A stretch of DNA of 64,000 nucleotides, taken from NCBI RefSeq assembly GCF_014596475.1, contig NZ_MECJ01000002.1, positions 704,530 to 768,529 of the forward strand, read 5' to 3'. This DNA comes from Streptomyces sp. CBMA152. GTDB taxonomy: Bacteria > Actinomycetota > Actinomycetes > Streptomycetales > Streptomycetaceae. This document shows, in pieces, positions 8,790 to 17,682 of the stretch (position 1 is its first letter; the number at the start of each line of letters is the position of its first letter). A program made the position numbers and the translations under genes. A model generated the notes under the pieces. That model worked only from the letters and a program-made list of their open reading frames with translations, made no database searches and had not been told where the DNA came from.

Positions 8790-9029
8790 TCAGCTTCCGG
8801 ACGGGGTGGCGGGCTTCTCGTGGCGGCGCCAGTACGTGGGCCGCCACCAGTACAGTTCCGTCAGGTCATCGGGGTAGGGCGCACCGCCGCCCCCCAACTC
8901 GACGGGATCTCGCGCCGGGTCGATGGGTCGCCAACCCGGGTCCAGCGGTTCGTCGTCGGCCGACGGCCGCACGTAGCGGACCACGTCTTCGCGTACCGCC
9001 CCGCTTTTTGGCGCTTCGGACGCGACCAT
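8790..9029 (-). CDS. Small hypothetical protein
   Basis: A 79-residue acidic protein with good third-position G/C bias. It opens MVASEAPKSGAVREDVVRYV, and the C-terminal half is rich in aromatic residues (ELYWWRPTYWRRHEK). ATG at 9029 is preceded by a perfect AGGAGG with an eight-base spacer, which decides the start against a longer frame reaching 9362. No family is recognised. It faces away from the truncated plus-strand gene that begins at the same point. Confidence 0.6.
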   Translation of the reverse strand: MVASEAPKSGAVREDVVRYVRPSADDEPLDPGWRPIDPARDPVELGGGGAPYPDDLTELYWWRPTYWRRHEKPATPSGS

Positions 9030-9410
9030 CGCCAAGACCTCCTGGACGCGATCGGTAATCCGCGCTGCGACGCCGTCGTCGCTCGCAACCGCGCCGCTGG
9101 CAAGCTCCGCCAGGGGGCCTGTCGGGCCGAACGACAGCGCCTGGCCGAGCAGAAGGCCGCCGAATATGAGGACGCCTGCCCCGCTGGCGCTGCGTGCGGG
9201 CGGAAGTTCACCAGCGACCTGTGGAAGGCCACCGAGGCGTACCCGAAGCAAGTAGGCAAGTGGTGCCCGACGCTGTGCGACGTGTGCGAGGGCCATGCCG
9301 TCGAGGACGCGCGCCAGGCGGTCGACCGTGAGCGTCAGGACCGCGAGGCGGGGCAGGACCACGCCCTGGAGCTGGGCATGTTCCGCAGCTTGTTCCGCCG
9401 CCGAGCCTGA
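9030..9410 (+). pseudogene. 5'-truncated Cys-rich protein, hypothetical
   Basis: The plus frame ending at 9410 has strong codon bias and a protein-like translation of about 125 residues. It contains a helical stretch (RAERQRLAEQKAAEYEDACP), then cysteines in ACPAGAACGRKF and WCPTLCDVCEGHAVEDAR that could bind zinc. The tail is DHALELGMFRSLFRRRA. No start codon lies in a plausible position; the frame runs back into the oppositely oriented small gene. I read it as the 3' part of a gene whose front was lost. Proteins of this look occur in Streptomyces integrative elements, but I cannot name the family. Confidence 0.45.
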
Positions 9411-9912
9411 CCCCTTGCAAGCTCCCTCTCTCGGGCCTTGTACGAGTCACTGTGCCCGTGTGCCGTCCGTATCCCGGCCACGAGAGGTTCGGGGGTCCCG
9501 TGCGGACCGTCTGGCCGCGAGGAACCGGCTCCTCGTCAGGGCATGACAGTGCAAGTGCTGCCCCGGCGCGAGTCCTTCCCAGATTGGCCAGCCACACGTA
9601 CGGATTACGGATCGCCGAACAGGCTCCTGCCTCCTCCTTCCGCCCGCCCCCATACCCGCCGGTCGTCAACGGCACGCCCTGCGGGCGGCATCCGCCTCAG
9701 TTCCTCGCTCTCCCCGGCGCCGTTCCGTGGCGCTGTTCGAGGCCGACTACCTCATCGCCGAACGCCGGAAAATCTATGTTGGCCGGAGTAGACATTGGGC
9801 GGTGGCGTGGTTATGGTTTCTCTCGTAACCAAGAAGGACCGCAGGGCCCGGCAGAGATGAACTGCCGGGCAGTAGTACCCGCAGTTGCAGTTCGCAGGAC
9901 GGTGCGGTGACG

Positions 9913-10162
9913 GAGTTTCGAAGCCAGGTTGGTTGCAGGACGGCGACGGGACTGGTGACCGGACCGGGTGGCCCGCAGTGATCAGGGGCCGCCGTGAGCA
10001 GTACCGCAGTGGCAGTACCCGTAGTAAGTGCAGTTGGCAGTACCCAGCAGTGAAGTTAGTGAGCAGTACCTCGGTGAAGGCGTCGGCTGCGGGCGCGCGC
10101 ACCGGGAGGTTCGGCAGTGGGGTTCTAAGCCAGAGCAGATGCAGGACGGGCGACGGGGCTGG
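9913..10162 (+). repeat. Imperfect direct repeat within the leader
   Basis: Copy 1 (about 9913-9955) and copy 2 (about 10119-10162) share the pattern TTC-x-AAGCCAG followed by GCAGGACGG(G)CGACGGG and CTGG. The GCAGGAC cores start at 9935 and 10141, 206 bases apart. Each copy is followed by a cluster of GCAGT motifs, so the leader looks like two diverged copies of one ~200-base module. Confidence 0.6.
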
Positions 10163-10466
10163 CTGCCGACACGTGGCGCTAGGCGAGGCCACCAGTAGGA
10201 GAGCAACACCAGTAGTTCGCAGTATCAGCAGTACGCAGTTCGCGTTTTGTAAGTGATTGATCCAGAGGGAAGAACGGAGGAGCCGAGCGCCATCAGGATC
10301 GCCCGGGCGAGTAGTACGGTGCCCGGGTACCGCAGGACATCGATAGTGAGGTGGTCTCCGGTCACGCAACCGCGATCCCCGCACCCCCGACAGCAGCCAG
10401 GTCGGGTCCGCGGATACAGAAGGCCGGCGCAGTATCAGGGTCGGCAGATGGTGTAGTAGTTCCTTC

Positions 10467-10497
10467 GGGGCCCGGGAGCCACATGCTCCCGGGCCCC
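10467..10497 (+). terminator. Terminator-like hairpin just before the MerR-like gene
   Basis: A 13-base GC-rich stem (10467-10479 with 10485-10497) with a five-base CACAT loop and no T-tract. It ends 15 bases before the AGAGG ribosome site of the next gene, so it could act as an attenuator or end a separate upstream RNA. Confidence 0.7.
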
Positions 10498-10523
10498 TCC
10501 ACGCGTTCCACAAAGAGGTGCAA

Positions 10524-10862
10524 ATGACAGCAGATGACTCGTTCGGCCGTCTCGATGACGACGACTACCCCGCCTACACGATGGGCCGGGCCGCCGAGAT
10601 GCTCGGCACCACCCAGGGCTTCCTCCGTGCCATAGGCGAAGCCCGCCTCATCACCCCGCTGCGCTCGGCCGGCGGACACCGCCGCTACTCCCGCTACCAG
10701 CTGCGTATCGCCGCCCGCGCCCGCGAGCTCGTCGACCAGGGCACCCCCATCGAGGCCGCCTGCCGCATCATCATCCTTGAGGACCAGCTCGAAGAGGCCC
10801 AGCGCATCAACGCCGAATACCGCCGCGCCGCCCCATCAGCGAATCCAACGGCCGAGGCTTGA
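10524..10862 (+). CDS. MerR-like helix-turn-helix regulator
   Basis: A 112-residue cytosolic DNA-binding protein. An acidic N-terminus (DDSFGRLDDDDYPAYTMG) leads into a MerR-type winged helix-turn-helix: GRAAEMLGTTQGFLRAIGEA, then GGHRRYSRYQLR as the wing. The C-terminal ~35 residues form a short coiled-coil helix (IILEDQLEEAQRINAEYRR). It lacks an effector domain, like small BldC-type proteins. ATG at 10524 follows AGAGG by six bases; a GTG at 10518 overlaps that site and is less likely. It sits behind the long repeat-rich leader and its hairpin and ahead of the cold-shock gene, suggesting a shared stress context (inference). Confidence 0.85.
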   Translation: MTADDSFGRLDDDDYPAYTMGRAAEMLGTTQGFLRAIGEARLITPLRSAGGHRRYSRYQLRIAARARELVDQGTPIEAACRIIILEDQLEEAQRINAEYRRAAPSANPTAEA

Positions 10863-10995
10863 CCTGGGGCATGCTTGCCGCCTCACGGCGGGCCTGCCCG
10901 CACACGGTCCACGACGTGTACTCGTTTCCTGTGGTGACAGCACGTGCGGGCGTGTACCGTCTGCGTCAGCTGTCGTGGTTCGGAAGTTCCCTTTG

Positions 10996-11020
10996 CCCAC
11001 GCCTCCGGCGTGGGTGTTTT
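10996..11020 (+). terminator. Rho-independent terminator in the cold-shock leader
   Basis: Stem CCCACGCC (10996-11003) pairs with GGCGTGGG (11007-11014) around a TCC loop, followed by TGTTTT. This is an unusually canonical terminator for Streptomyces. It lies about 135 bases after the MerR-like stop and 86 bases before the cold-shock start, so it either ends the MerR transcript or attenuates the cold-shock transcript. Confidence 0.75.
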
Positions 11021-11105
11021 GCTGTGCTGTGCCGCAGGAACCAGGGCGATCACCTCCGCCTTCCGCACGTGGTGGAAGGCGTTCATCGACTGGAAGGCAT
11101 GAGAC

Positions 11106-11309
11106 ATGGCTACGGGAACTGTGAAGTGGTTCAACGCGGAGAAGGGCTTCGGCTTCATCGCTCAGGACGGCGGCGGTCCGGACGTCTTCGCCCACTACTC
11201 GGCGATCAACTCCTCGGGCTTCCGTGAGCTCCAGGAGGGCCAGAGCGTGACGTTCGATGTCACCCAGGGCCAGAAGGGCCCCCAGGCCGAGAACATCAAC
11301 CTGGCCTGA
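11106..11309 (+). CDS. cspA: Cold-shock protein, CspA/ScoF type
   Basis: A 67-residue single cold-shock domain protein, full length for the family. RNP-1 reads KGFGFI and RNP-2 reads DVFAHY, within the usual frame [17 protein letters not shown] to [17 protein letters not shown]. Such OB-fold proteins bind single-stranded RNA or DNA, melt RNA structure and help translation at low temperature or under stress. The gene has a leader of about 85 bases downstream of a canonical terminator, in keeping with post-transcriptional control. Streptomyces have several paralogues, so the symbol only marks the family. Confidence 0.95.
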   Translation: MATGTVKWFNAEKGFGFIAQDGGGPDVFAHYSAINSSGFRELQEGQSVTFDVTQGQKGPQAENINLA

Positions 11310-11416
11310 CCTTCCCTGCTCCGTCCGCACAACGCAGGGGACGGCGCTCGACACCGACCGGAACGGCGGATGCCGGTGCTATCCGGTGACGTCGGCGGAA
11401 TGTGAGCCGCACCAAG

Positions 11417-11450
11417 CCAGGGCTGCGCAGCTGTTGCTGTGCAGCCCTGG
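11417..11450 (+). terminator. Terminator hairpin after the cold-shock gene
   Basis: Stem CCAGGGCTGC (11417-11426) pairs with GCAGCCCTGG (11441-11450) around a 14-base loop, about 110 bases past the cold-shock stop. It may also serve the minus-strand gene fragment ending on the other side. Confidence 0.65.
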
Positions 11451-11499
11451 TCTGTGTCGAGAACCTGTGCCTGATGTCGGGTTGCCGGTGTCGAACTAT

Positions 11500-12006
11500 T
11501 GGGTGCGGTAGTCGGTGGGTCTTGGGGTGTGTCGGGTGGTCGAAGGGGCACCACAGCACCTGGAGCAGATCCGCCTCGGCCTGTCCGGGCGGGCGCAGTT
11601 GGGGGATGTCGCGTACGTACAGCTGGGCCACGGGCAGCATGGCGATGGAGCTCTCCGGCCGTGGGCGGCCCGCCTGGAGCCGCTTGTCGGTCGCCAGTTC
11701 CTCTGGCGTGGCCCAGGGCCCCTGAGGATCGCGGCGCCGCCGACTTGCCGATTCCGCCCGGTTACGACGCCACAGCCGTACGTCCTCAGGCGAAAGGGTC
11801 ACGTTCACCCGGTCCCACACGTGCGGTTCTTCGCAGTGTGGCCACGGCTCGTCGGCGGGCCACAGCAGCGGTCCGCCGACGGAACTGTCATGCACGGACG
11901 GAGACCCGGGGCGGGGATGCAGCCGGGTCGCCGTGCGTGCCAGCGGGGCCAGTTGGGGGAAGAGCGCGGTGACGTCGAGCGGCCGCGGCGGGGTGGTGTA
12001 ACTCAT
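11500..12006 (-). pseudogene. 3'-truncated partner of the beta-propeller gene
   Basis: The N-terminal ~160 residues look real: LFPQLAPLARTATRLHPRPG, then VGGPLLWPADEPWP and LLQVLWCPFDHPTHPKT. This resembles a Streptomyces DUF1963/YwqG-like protein that normally continues well beyond this point. After HPKT the translation becomes His/Arg/Gln-rich noise and the frame stays open to 11296, so the C-terminal half seems lost. ATG at 12006 overlaps the stop of the upstream gene by four bases (ATGA), showing that the pair were translationally coupled. A GGGAG site precedes it. The truncation reading rests on remembered family shape, not an alignment. Confidence 0.55.
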
Positions 12007-13676
12007 TCTGGCTCCCGATGGCACGGACTGGTTGAGATTGGGTCGACCACCGCGCAGTCGAGGATCCGCCCGTCCACCGTGCCGATCAGCAGTCGTCCGG
12101 GCCAGATGAGCGTGAGTGACAGCGGCACCACGGGCAGGCCGCCGACATCCAGTTGCTGCCGCCACAGCACCGTCCCGTCAGAGGTGCGCAGCGCCACCAG
12201 CTCACCGGAGTTGAAGGCGACGTAGAGCGTTTCCTCGTCCCCGTCGAGGGCGGTGGCCGGGAAGTCGGCGGTGAACACCCAACGGGCGGTTCCGTCCTCA
12301 AGACTGCGCCGTACGACGAAGGCGTTTCCGGGGAGCTGACCCGGGCCGTCGTGCACGGATCCGGCGTGCACCAGGTCCCGCCCTGGCCCGGTGCCGACCT
12401 CGATACCCGGCCCGCCGAAGAGATGCCGGGCGTGGGCGGTTTCCCAGTCGAGAGGGAACAGTCGGCGTGCCACGGGCTCACCGTCCGGGCCCTCCGGTTC
12501 GACGGTGACCACCCACTTGTCCCGCCACGGCTTCTCCTCGTCGCCCTGGAGGGCGAGCAATCGTCGGCTGTGCCGGATCGGAAAGGAGTGGTTGATGAGG
12601 TCGTAACCCTTTAGCGGTACGCGCGTCGGCAAGGCTTCTCCGGCGGGGCTGACCAGTACGGCCGGTTCTGCCTCGCTCTGGTCCCGCCTCGTGCCGCGGA
12701 GCATGAGCCAGCCGTCGTCACGAGTGGTGAGCGCGGTGGAGAAGGGAACGGGGAGGGAGCCGAGGACCTTCCCGTCCGCGAGGGACACCCGCGCTACGAG
12801 CGGTGGTTCGGTCACGCGTTCTCTGCCCACCCAGCGTGCACGCCACCGCTCCACGTTGACCCAGGCGTCGAGCTCGCCGGCCCTGACCACGAGCTGCCGC
12901 CCGCCCTCCTCGTCTGGAACGCACCACTCCAGACTCCCATCAGGTCCCCATGCTTCAGCGAGTACACCGTCCAGACAGGCCAGCACCCGCCCGTCCTGCA
13001 ACCCGTGGACATCCCACACCTGTCGGCGCGGCTCCCACCACGGCTCACCGGCCAACACACCAAGCGACTCGACGCCTTGGCCGACTGTCTCCCCCTTGCT
13101 GAGCCGCTCGTACTCGATCCACCGCCCGGTCAGCTCCTCCTGCCGGACCGACCCCTGAGCGATGTCACTCCAGTCGAACCGCTCGATGACCACGTCGAAC
13201 CCGTGCGTATGTGCCTCGTCGAAGTCCTCGTCATCGGGTGGAGCGACGACGAGCCGCAGCGCCCGTTGGCTCTGCCATTCCACATGCAGCACCTCACGCG
13301 CGCCACGTATCACCGAGGTCAACCGCCCCGACCTCAGATCGAGCAGCAACAGCTCGCCCTCGAAGGAGTAGCCCCCGTCATACGACCCGGTCCCGATCGC
13401 GACGACCGGCAGCGTCGGGTGAAACGCAAGGCAGTGCACGGGCCAGCGTGACTCCACGATCCATCGGCACCGCAGATCGTCCATGCCATAGACACCCACC
13501 CGGTGCGACCGCCACCGGTCCATTGCCGTCCCGCACCCGGACCACTGCAGATACCCCAGATCGCCCCCCACAACGACGAGTCCCCGCTCCTCGCTGACGG
13601 TCACGGCCGAGGGCACGCCGATCTCGGCGAAGGGCTGGTTGCCGAGTATGCGAAGGATGGTCAGCGAACCGGACAT
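12003..13676 (-). CDS. WD40/PQQ-like beta-propeller protein, hypothetical
   Basis: A 557-residue cytosolic protein built of repeated beta strands typical of a propeller: VSEERGLVVVGGDLGYLQW, PVHCLAFHPTLPVVAIGTG, ELLLLDLRSGRLTSVI, ETLYVAFNSGELVALRTSDG and RLLIGTVDGRILDCAVV. There is no signal peptide and no catalytic motif, so a scaffold or sensor role is a guess. ATG at 13676 has a GGGAG site about ten bases upstream. The stop overlaps the next gene in an ATGA, making a two-gene operon whose second member is truncated. Function unknown. Confidence 0.8.
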   Translation of the reverse strand: MSGSLTILRILGNQPFAEIGVPSAVTVSEERGLVVVGGDLGYLQWSGCGTAMDRWRSHRVGVYGMDDLRCRWIVESRWPVHCLAFHPTLPVVAIGTGSYDGGYSFEGELLLLDLRSGRLTSVIRGAREVLHVEWQSQRALRLVVAPPDDEDFDEAHTHGFDVVIERFDWSDIAQGSVRQEELTGRWIEYERLSKGETVGQGVESLGVLAGEPWWEPRRQVWDVHGLQDGRVLACLDGVLAEAWGPDGSLEWCVPDEEGGRQLVVRAGELDAWVNVERWRARWVGRERVTEPPLVARVSLADGKVLGSLPVPFSTALTTRDDGWLMLRGTRRDQSEAEPAVLVSPAGEALPTRVPLKGYDLINHSFPIRHSRRLLALQGDEEKPWRDKWVVTVEPEGPDGEPVARRLFPLDWETAHARHLFGGPGIEVGTGPGRDLVHAGSVHDGPGQLPGNAFVVRRSLEDGTARWVFTADFPATALDGDEETLYVAFNSGELVALRTSDGTVLWRQQLDVGGLPVVPLSLTLIWPGRLLIGTVDGRILDCAVVDPISTSPCHREPE

Positions 13677-13963
13677 GGTGAGGGAACTCCCTGGTGGCGG
13701 AGCATCATTTTCGCATCAACCGCGCCCGCCAAGCCTGGAGTTACCGCCCATCGCAGCGCATGTGTACAGCTCCCCGCATCCCCTGGTCAGCGACCGGGCA
13801 CACATACAACCCCCAGCTGGGTGCCCGGCGCCGTGGTGAGCAGTACCCGTTCGGCCGGGGCTGCGATGTGCCACGTGCAACCTGCGGGTGAGCAGCCAAA
13901 CCCCTTGACTGGGTGTGGTTGGATCAGTCAGGTATAGACCATTCGTGCCTGGAAGGGCTCCAC

Positions 13964-14665
13964 GTGAACCGCCGTACCCGCAGAACCGTGATCACCTTTG
14001 CCGTGCTGGCCGCCGTCGGTGCCGGCGCGGACTGGGGGGTGAGGTGGTTCGCGGAGGACCTGGCCGCCGACAAGATCGCCTCGCGCGTCAGCGGGTCCGG
14101 CGCGGTTACGGGCATCGCCCAGGCGCAGGTGTCCATCCACGGTTTCCCGTTCCTGACCCAGGCCGTCACCAAGACCCTCGACGAGGTGGACATCACCCTC
14201 ACTGGCATACCCAGCCCCGACGGCGTCGGCTCCTCCTACCTCACCCTGCACCGCGCGGACCTGACCGCTCACGGGGTGCGGATCGAGGGCACCAGCTCCG
14301 CCGTCGCCGACACCATTGACGGCAGGACCACCATCGATTACGCCACCCTCGGCACCGTCCTGGGCTCGCAGACCCGCACCGACCCGGAAAGCGGACGCAT
14401 CCTGACCGACAGCGTCACGATCGCCCCCGTGGTCGCCGACGGACCCACCGGCAGCCGCGTCCGTATCTCCTCGGGCGGCCACGACGTCATCGCCGCCCTC
14501 TCCGGCAAGGACACCAACCTGGTCTTCACCCCGGAGACCGAAGGCGCCCGTCCACTCGCCGTGGCCGTGCCCACCGGAAGGATCCCGCTGCGGGTCATCG
14601 ACGCCACTGCTGGCGCTGACGGCATCACGGTCCGCTTCACCGGCCACCAGGTCAGCCTGGGCTGA
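13964..14665 (+). CDS. DUF2993 (LmeA-like) phospholipid-binding protein
   Basis: A 233-residue exported or membrane-anchored protein. A basic N-terminus (VNRRTRRTVITFAVLAAVGA) gives one membrane segment. It is followed by the DUF2993 pattern: IASRVSGSGAVTGIAQAQVS, then IHGFPFLTQAVTKTLDEVDI. In mycobacteria this family includes LmeA, a periplasmic lipid-binding protein that acts in lipomannan elongation. GTG at 13964 is chosen for its GGAAGG ribosome site; an ATG at 13913 lies in the same frame without one. It stands alone between oppositely oriented genes. Confidence 0.8.
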   Translation: MNRRTRRTVITFAVLAAVGAGADWGVRWFAEDLAADKIASRVSGSGAVTGIAQAQVSIHGFPFLTQAVTKTLDEVDITLTGIPSPDGVGSSYLTLHRADLTAHGVRIEGTSSAVADTIDGRTTIDYATLGTVLGSQTRTDPESGRILTDSVTIAPVVADGPTGSRVRISSGGHDVIAALSGKDTNLVFTPETEGARPLAVAVPTGRIPLRVIDATAGADGITVRFTGHQVSLG

Positions 14666-14704
14666 CTGATCGTTGCAGAACGAGACGGGGAGGCCGGGCG
14701 ACGG

Positions 14705-15157
14705 TCAGTCGTCGAGGCGCTGGAGGATCCGCGTGAACTCGCCGTTCTCGATCAGGCCGGTGAGGACCTGGGTCATGTTGCCGATGCCCGCGTCGCGGAC
14801 GATGAGCCCGTCCGAGCACCAGAAGTAGCGGCCTTCGAGGGCTTCCCCGCTGGCGGCCCATCGCTTCATGAGGATCTCGACCTGGGCGATGGTGATGACG
14901 GTCGCGCTCCACCGGGAGCCGTCCTTGAGATTCACGAAGACATCGACGTTGTCCACGGACTCCACGTCCTCCGCGGCAGCACCGGTTTTCCCGGACGGAA
15001 GCGGGTCGACGACCGTACCGCGTTGGCCGGGATCGTGGATGCCCTGCGCAAGCGTGTCCTGGGCGGACGTCCCGGCCGAACGGATCGGCTGCTCCGGGGT
15101 CACCTTCACTTCCGAAGCACTCGTTCTCCCGCCCCTTCTCGACGACCCCGACCTCAC
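14705..15157 (-). CDS. Hypothetical protein with conserved C-terminal domain
   Basis: A 150-residue cytosolic protein. The first ~65 residues are low-complexity and Ser/Arg/Gly-rich. The last ~85 look like a compact conserved domain: VDNVDVFVNLKDGSRWSATV, ALEGRYFWCSDGLIVRDAGI and GLIENGEFTRILQRL. The GRYFWCSDGLIVRD block resembles small Streptomyces hypothetical proteins but I cannot give a family name. GTG at 15157 follows GAGGGGG by seven bases. It is convergent with the DUF2993 gene; only 39 bases separate the stops. Confidence 0.65.
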   Translation of the reverse strand: MRSGSSRRGGRTSASEVKVTPEQPIRSAGTSAQDTLAQGIHDPGQRGTVVDPLPSGKTGAAAEDVESVDNVDVFVNLKDGSRWSATVITIAQVEILMKRWAASGEALEGRYFWCSDGLIVRDAGIGNMTQVLTGLIENGEFTRILQRLDD

Positions 15158-15269
15158 CCTGCGCCCCCTCGTCGTGCTGTGGTCGCTGTTCCGACACAGT
15201 CGACGGGCAGCACGGGGCGGGTGCGCCCTCCGCTTCCTCCGCTTTATGAGCCGTTGCCGGTGGTCTGCT

Positions 15270-16489
15270 TCAGTCGGTTTTCGCCGACTTGTCGAAGAAC
15301 CTGATGATCTGGGGCACGGCTTGCCGCACCGATGCGTTGTGGTCGCAATTGCCGAGGTCGGTCAGTCGGTGTGCGGCGCCGTTCCTTGTCAGCTGGTCGG
15401 CACAGTAGGTGGCGTGACTGAAGTCGACGTCCTTGTCGCCCCGGCTGTAGAAGATCTCCACCGGTACGTTCGGCCGCCAGTTGCACGTGTTGTCCATCGG
15501 GCGCAGCTTGTTCTTGAGGACACCGTCGGGCTTGCGGATTTTGTTCAGGAAGTCCTCGGTGAACAGGTCCTTGGAGGCCGCCGGGAGTTCGCTGACGATC
15601 TGCTTGGCAGGGTGATATCCGTCGAAGAGAGCCTCCACTTTGCTGTCGTAGGGAGGGCGGAAGACGTCGCTGGGTGACGTGTAGATGCCGTACATCTTGT
15701 TCCAGGCGCTAGCGAAGTAGGCGAGGTGGATGCCGGATTTGGCGATCTTGTCGTTGGCCGCGGCGGCCTCGAAGGCCGAGAGGTTGTAGGGGCCGCTGAC
15801 CGGGGCGAGCGCCCCAGCTGGAAGTAGCGGTCGATGTCCTTTTGTTGAAGCGCCCGGCCTACCAGCATGGTCGCGGGGCCGCCCTGCGAGAACCCGCTGA
15901 CCTGAACTTCTCGCTTCAGCTCCCGGCCCTCGCGGTGGGCGAGGGTCCGGGCCGCGCGCAGGCCGTCCACCGAGGCCGCGACGGTGGCCTGAGGGTCACC
16001 GTAGGGGTGGAAGCCTTTGCCCGAGCCGAGGCCGATGTAGTCGGGTGCCGAAACGGCCCGCCCGGTCGAGGCGAACAGCAGGGCGACGAGCCGGTCGTTC
16101 GACTTCGGATTCTCCGAGGCGACGTCCTTGCGGTAGACGGTGGTGCCGTGCAGCCAGGAGACGGTGGACAGGTGGCGCGCCCCGTTCTTGGGCAGGACGA
16201 CGAGCTGGCTCGCGGTCGTGGAGGCACCCGCGCTGTCAGTGGTGCGGTAGGTGACCCGGTAGGCGGTCACGCCATAGCGCACCTGGGACGAGTCGATCTC
16301 TCCCCGGAGTTCCCCGGCCACTTCCTGCGCTGTGAGGTCGGCCGCTTGCTCCACGGAGACGACGGCCCCGCTTTGGGTCCGTCCGTTGTGGGAGCCGGCC
16401 GCCGCCGAGACCGGCGCCAGCAGGGCGGACACACTGCCGAGGACCGCCGCACCAGCCAGAATCCGGATGTTTGTTCGCGGTGAAGTCAT
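15270..16489 (-). pseudogene. Secreted alpha/beta hydrolase (lipase/esterase), frameshifted
   Basis: N-terminal signal peptide (ILAGAAVLGSVSALLAPVSA) and a hydrolase core with the nucleophile elbow SGFSQGG at about residue 210. The first frame continues as noise after DIDRYFQLG. The second gives APVSGPYNLSAFEAAAANDK through the acid and base regions GDKDVDF and LGNCDHNASV. Adding one G to the run at 15812-15815 joins both halves into about 405 residues with a complete Ser-Asp-His set, like Streptomyces secretory lipases. If the indel is a sequencing error the gene is intact; if real, it is dead. Substrate unknown; a lipid or other ester is likely. Confidence 0.8.
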
Positions 16490-16721
16490 CTATGGATCAT
16501 GCCCGTTGGCCGCTCCGCGGGGACATGGAGCGACCCCCCGGCCGCGCAGGGGGACAACCCCCTCGGCGCCTGTAGGGGATGCCGGATGCCCCGTCCCTTA
16601 CGGAACACGTGGACTGCCGAACGGTGCGGGGGAGTGGAGCATTCCGCTCGGCGCCGGGTCGGTCGGGCCGAGGGCAAGGGTCACCAGTGCCTCGTCCGGA
16701 ACGCCGATGATCGGTGCTGTG

Positions 16722-17415
16722 TCATGCGACCCGTCGGACATAGCGCTGGTGGCCGTGGTACTCCAGGAAGCTGCGCAGCAGCAGTGACGCCGAGGCGTGC
16801 GGGTGGTTCTGAGCCAGGAGCACGCGGACGCCGAGATCGTCGTCGGCGGACAGGTGTTCCAGGAGATCGGGCGGCAGGCAGTGGTCCTTGGCCGCGTGCC
16901 GACGCAGCAGCGGGTGGTGGGAGTTTGCGTCCCGGCGTACGGCTTGGGGGTCCCGGGGGCAGGTAGGGCCCGGGCAGTGGGAGGAAGCAGTGGTCGATGG
17001 GGATCTCGTAGTCGATTGAGGCCCGTTCCTCCTCGGCCAGCTCCGGATGCACGGACAGGGCCAGCCGCACCTTCGGGTCCGGGTCTACGGCGAGGATGCG
17101 CCGCTCGGCAGGCCCGAGGCCTGGGCGGTGGGCGATGCGCTCGCGTACCTCTGGGTCCGGGTCGCAGGCCAGCAGTGCCACCATGTCGGCGAACAGGCTG
17201 GGGTTTTCCGCGATCGCCGCTCGCTCGCCCTCGGCTGCGGGAGCGGTGAGGACGTTGTTCACGACGGTTCTGCGCACCACTGGACCCGCGTCCAGGACGA
17301 GTTGGGTCTCTTTGGGTATGGACGCGGACCAGTCGTCGCCGCGCCGCCCGGTGACCAACTGCTCGGCTTCGCCGGCGTGCAGCATCTCGGCCGCCTTCTC
17401 GATGGGCTTGGACAT
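16722..17415 (-). pseudogene. Leucine-rich-variant/HEAT-like repeat protein, frameshifted and short
   Basis: From ATG 17415 the protein has helical repeats such as NPSLFADMVALLACDPDPEV, ERIAHRPGLGPAERRILAVD and VRLALSVHPELAEEERASI. After PLPGPYLP the frame breaks at the C5 run (16955-16959, minus strand). In the other frame it resumes as RDANSHHPLLRRHAAKDHCL, LSADDDLGVRVLLAQNHPHA and SLLLRSFLEYHGHQRYV, ending at 16722. Streptomyces homologues normally have many more repeats, so the C-terminus also seems lost. Such proteins are probably scaffolds; no function is known. Confidence 0.65.
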
Positions 17416-17652
17416 CGTGGCCTGCGGTAGCGGTTGGTGGGCGTCCACCCGTCCATGCCTCCGCCATCTCCCTTCCGGTAGAGCCGACTTGGCCAACCTC
17501 GCCCCCACCCCGCAGCCCTCGCCTCACCCCACCCTGCGAAACCGAGAAACTCGGGCTACGGATGCGGCACTCGGTGCCGAGGCTTCTCTGACACGCGCCC
17601 TCAACCTCGCAATGAAAGGTGCAAGTTGAATATTACATTGGTTTACATGGTT

Positions 17653-17682
17653 TTGACCTGGCAATACCTTCATGATCATATT
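17653..17682 (+). promoter_or_regulatory. Candidate housekeeping promoter for the hemopexin-repeat gene
   Basis: TTGACC (17653-17658) and CATATT (17677-17682) are separated by 18 bases in an unusually AT-rich stretch for this window. The next gene starts about 270 bases later, leaving a long leader. No sequence beyond the hexamers supports it. Confidence 0.35.

Larger units (their letters stand above)
9840..10523 (+). promoter_or_regulatory. Long repetitive non-coding leader of the MerR-like gene
   Basis: About 680 bases ahead of the MerR-like start carry no coding pattern. They hold roughly 16 copies of GCAGT, many extended to GCAGTACC, clustered at 9868-9895, 9975-10068 and 10218-10240. 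A small hairpin (9847-9854 with 9862-9869) opens the region and a strong terminator-like hairpin (10467-10497) closes it just before the ribosome site. A ~45-base segment recurs about 206 bases apart. The layout suggests a structured leader RNA or small RNA controlling read-through into the regulator; that function is inference. The 430 bases before it (9411-9840) hold nothing I can support. Confidence 0.5.

Noticed and set aside
9868..10240. GCAGT repeats as a CRISPR array
   Set aside because: Units are only 5-9 bases with irregular spacing; there are no ~28-37 base repeats, no uniform spacers and no cas genes.
9752..10513. 253-residue minus-strand frame across the leader
   Set aside because: Pro/Arg/Ser-rich noise with no ribosome site; the GCAGT repeats explain its composition.
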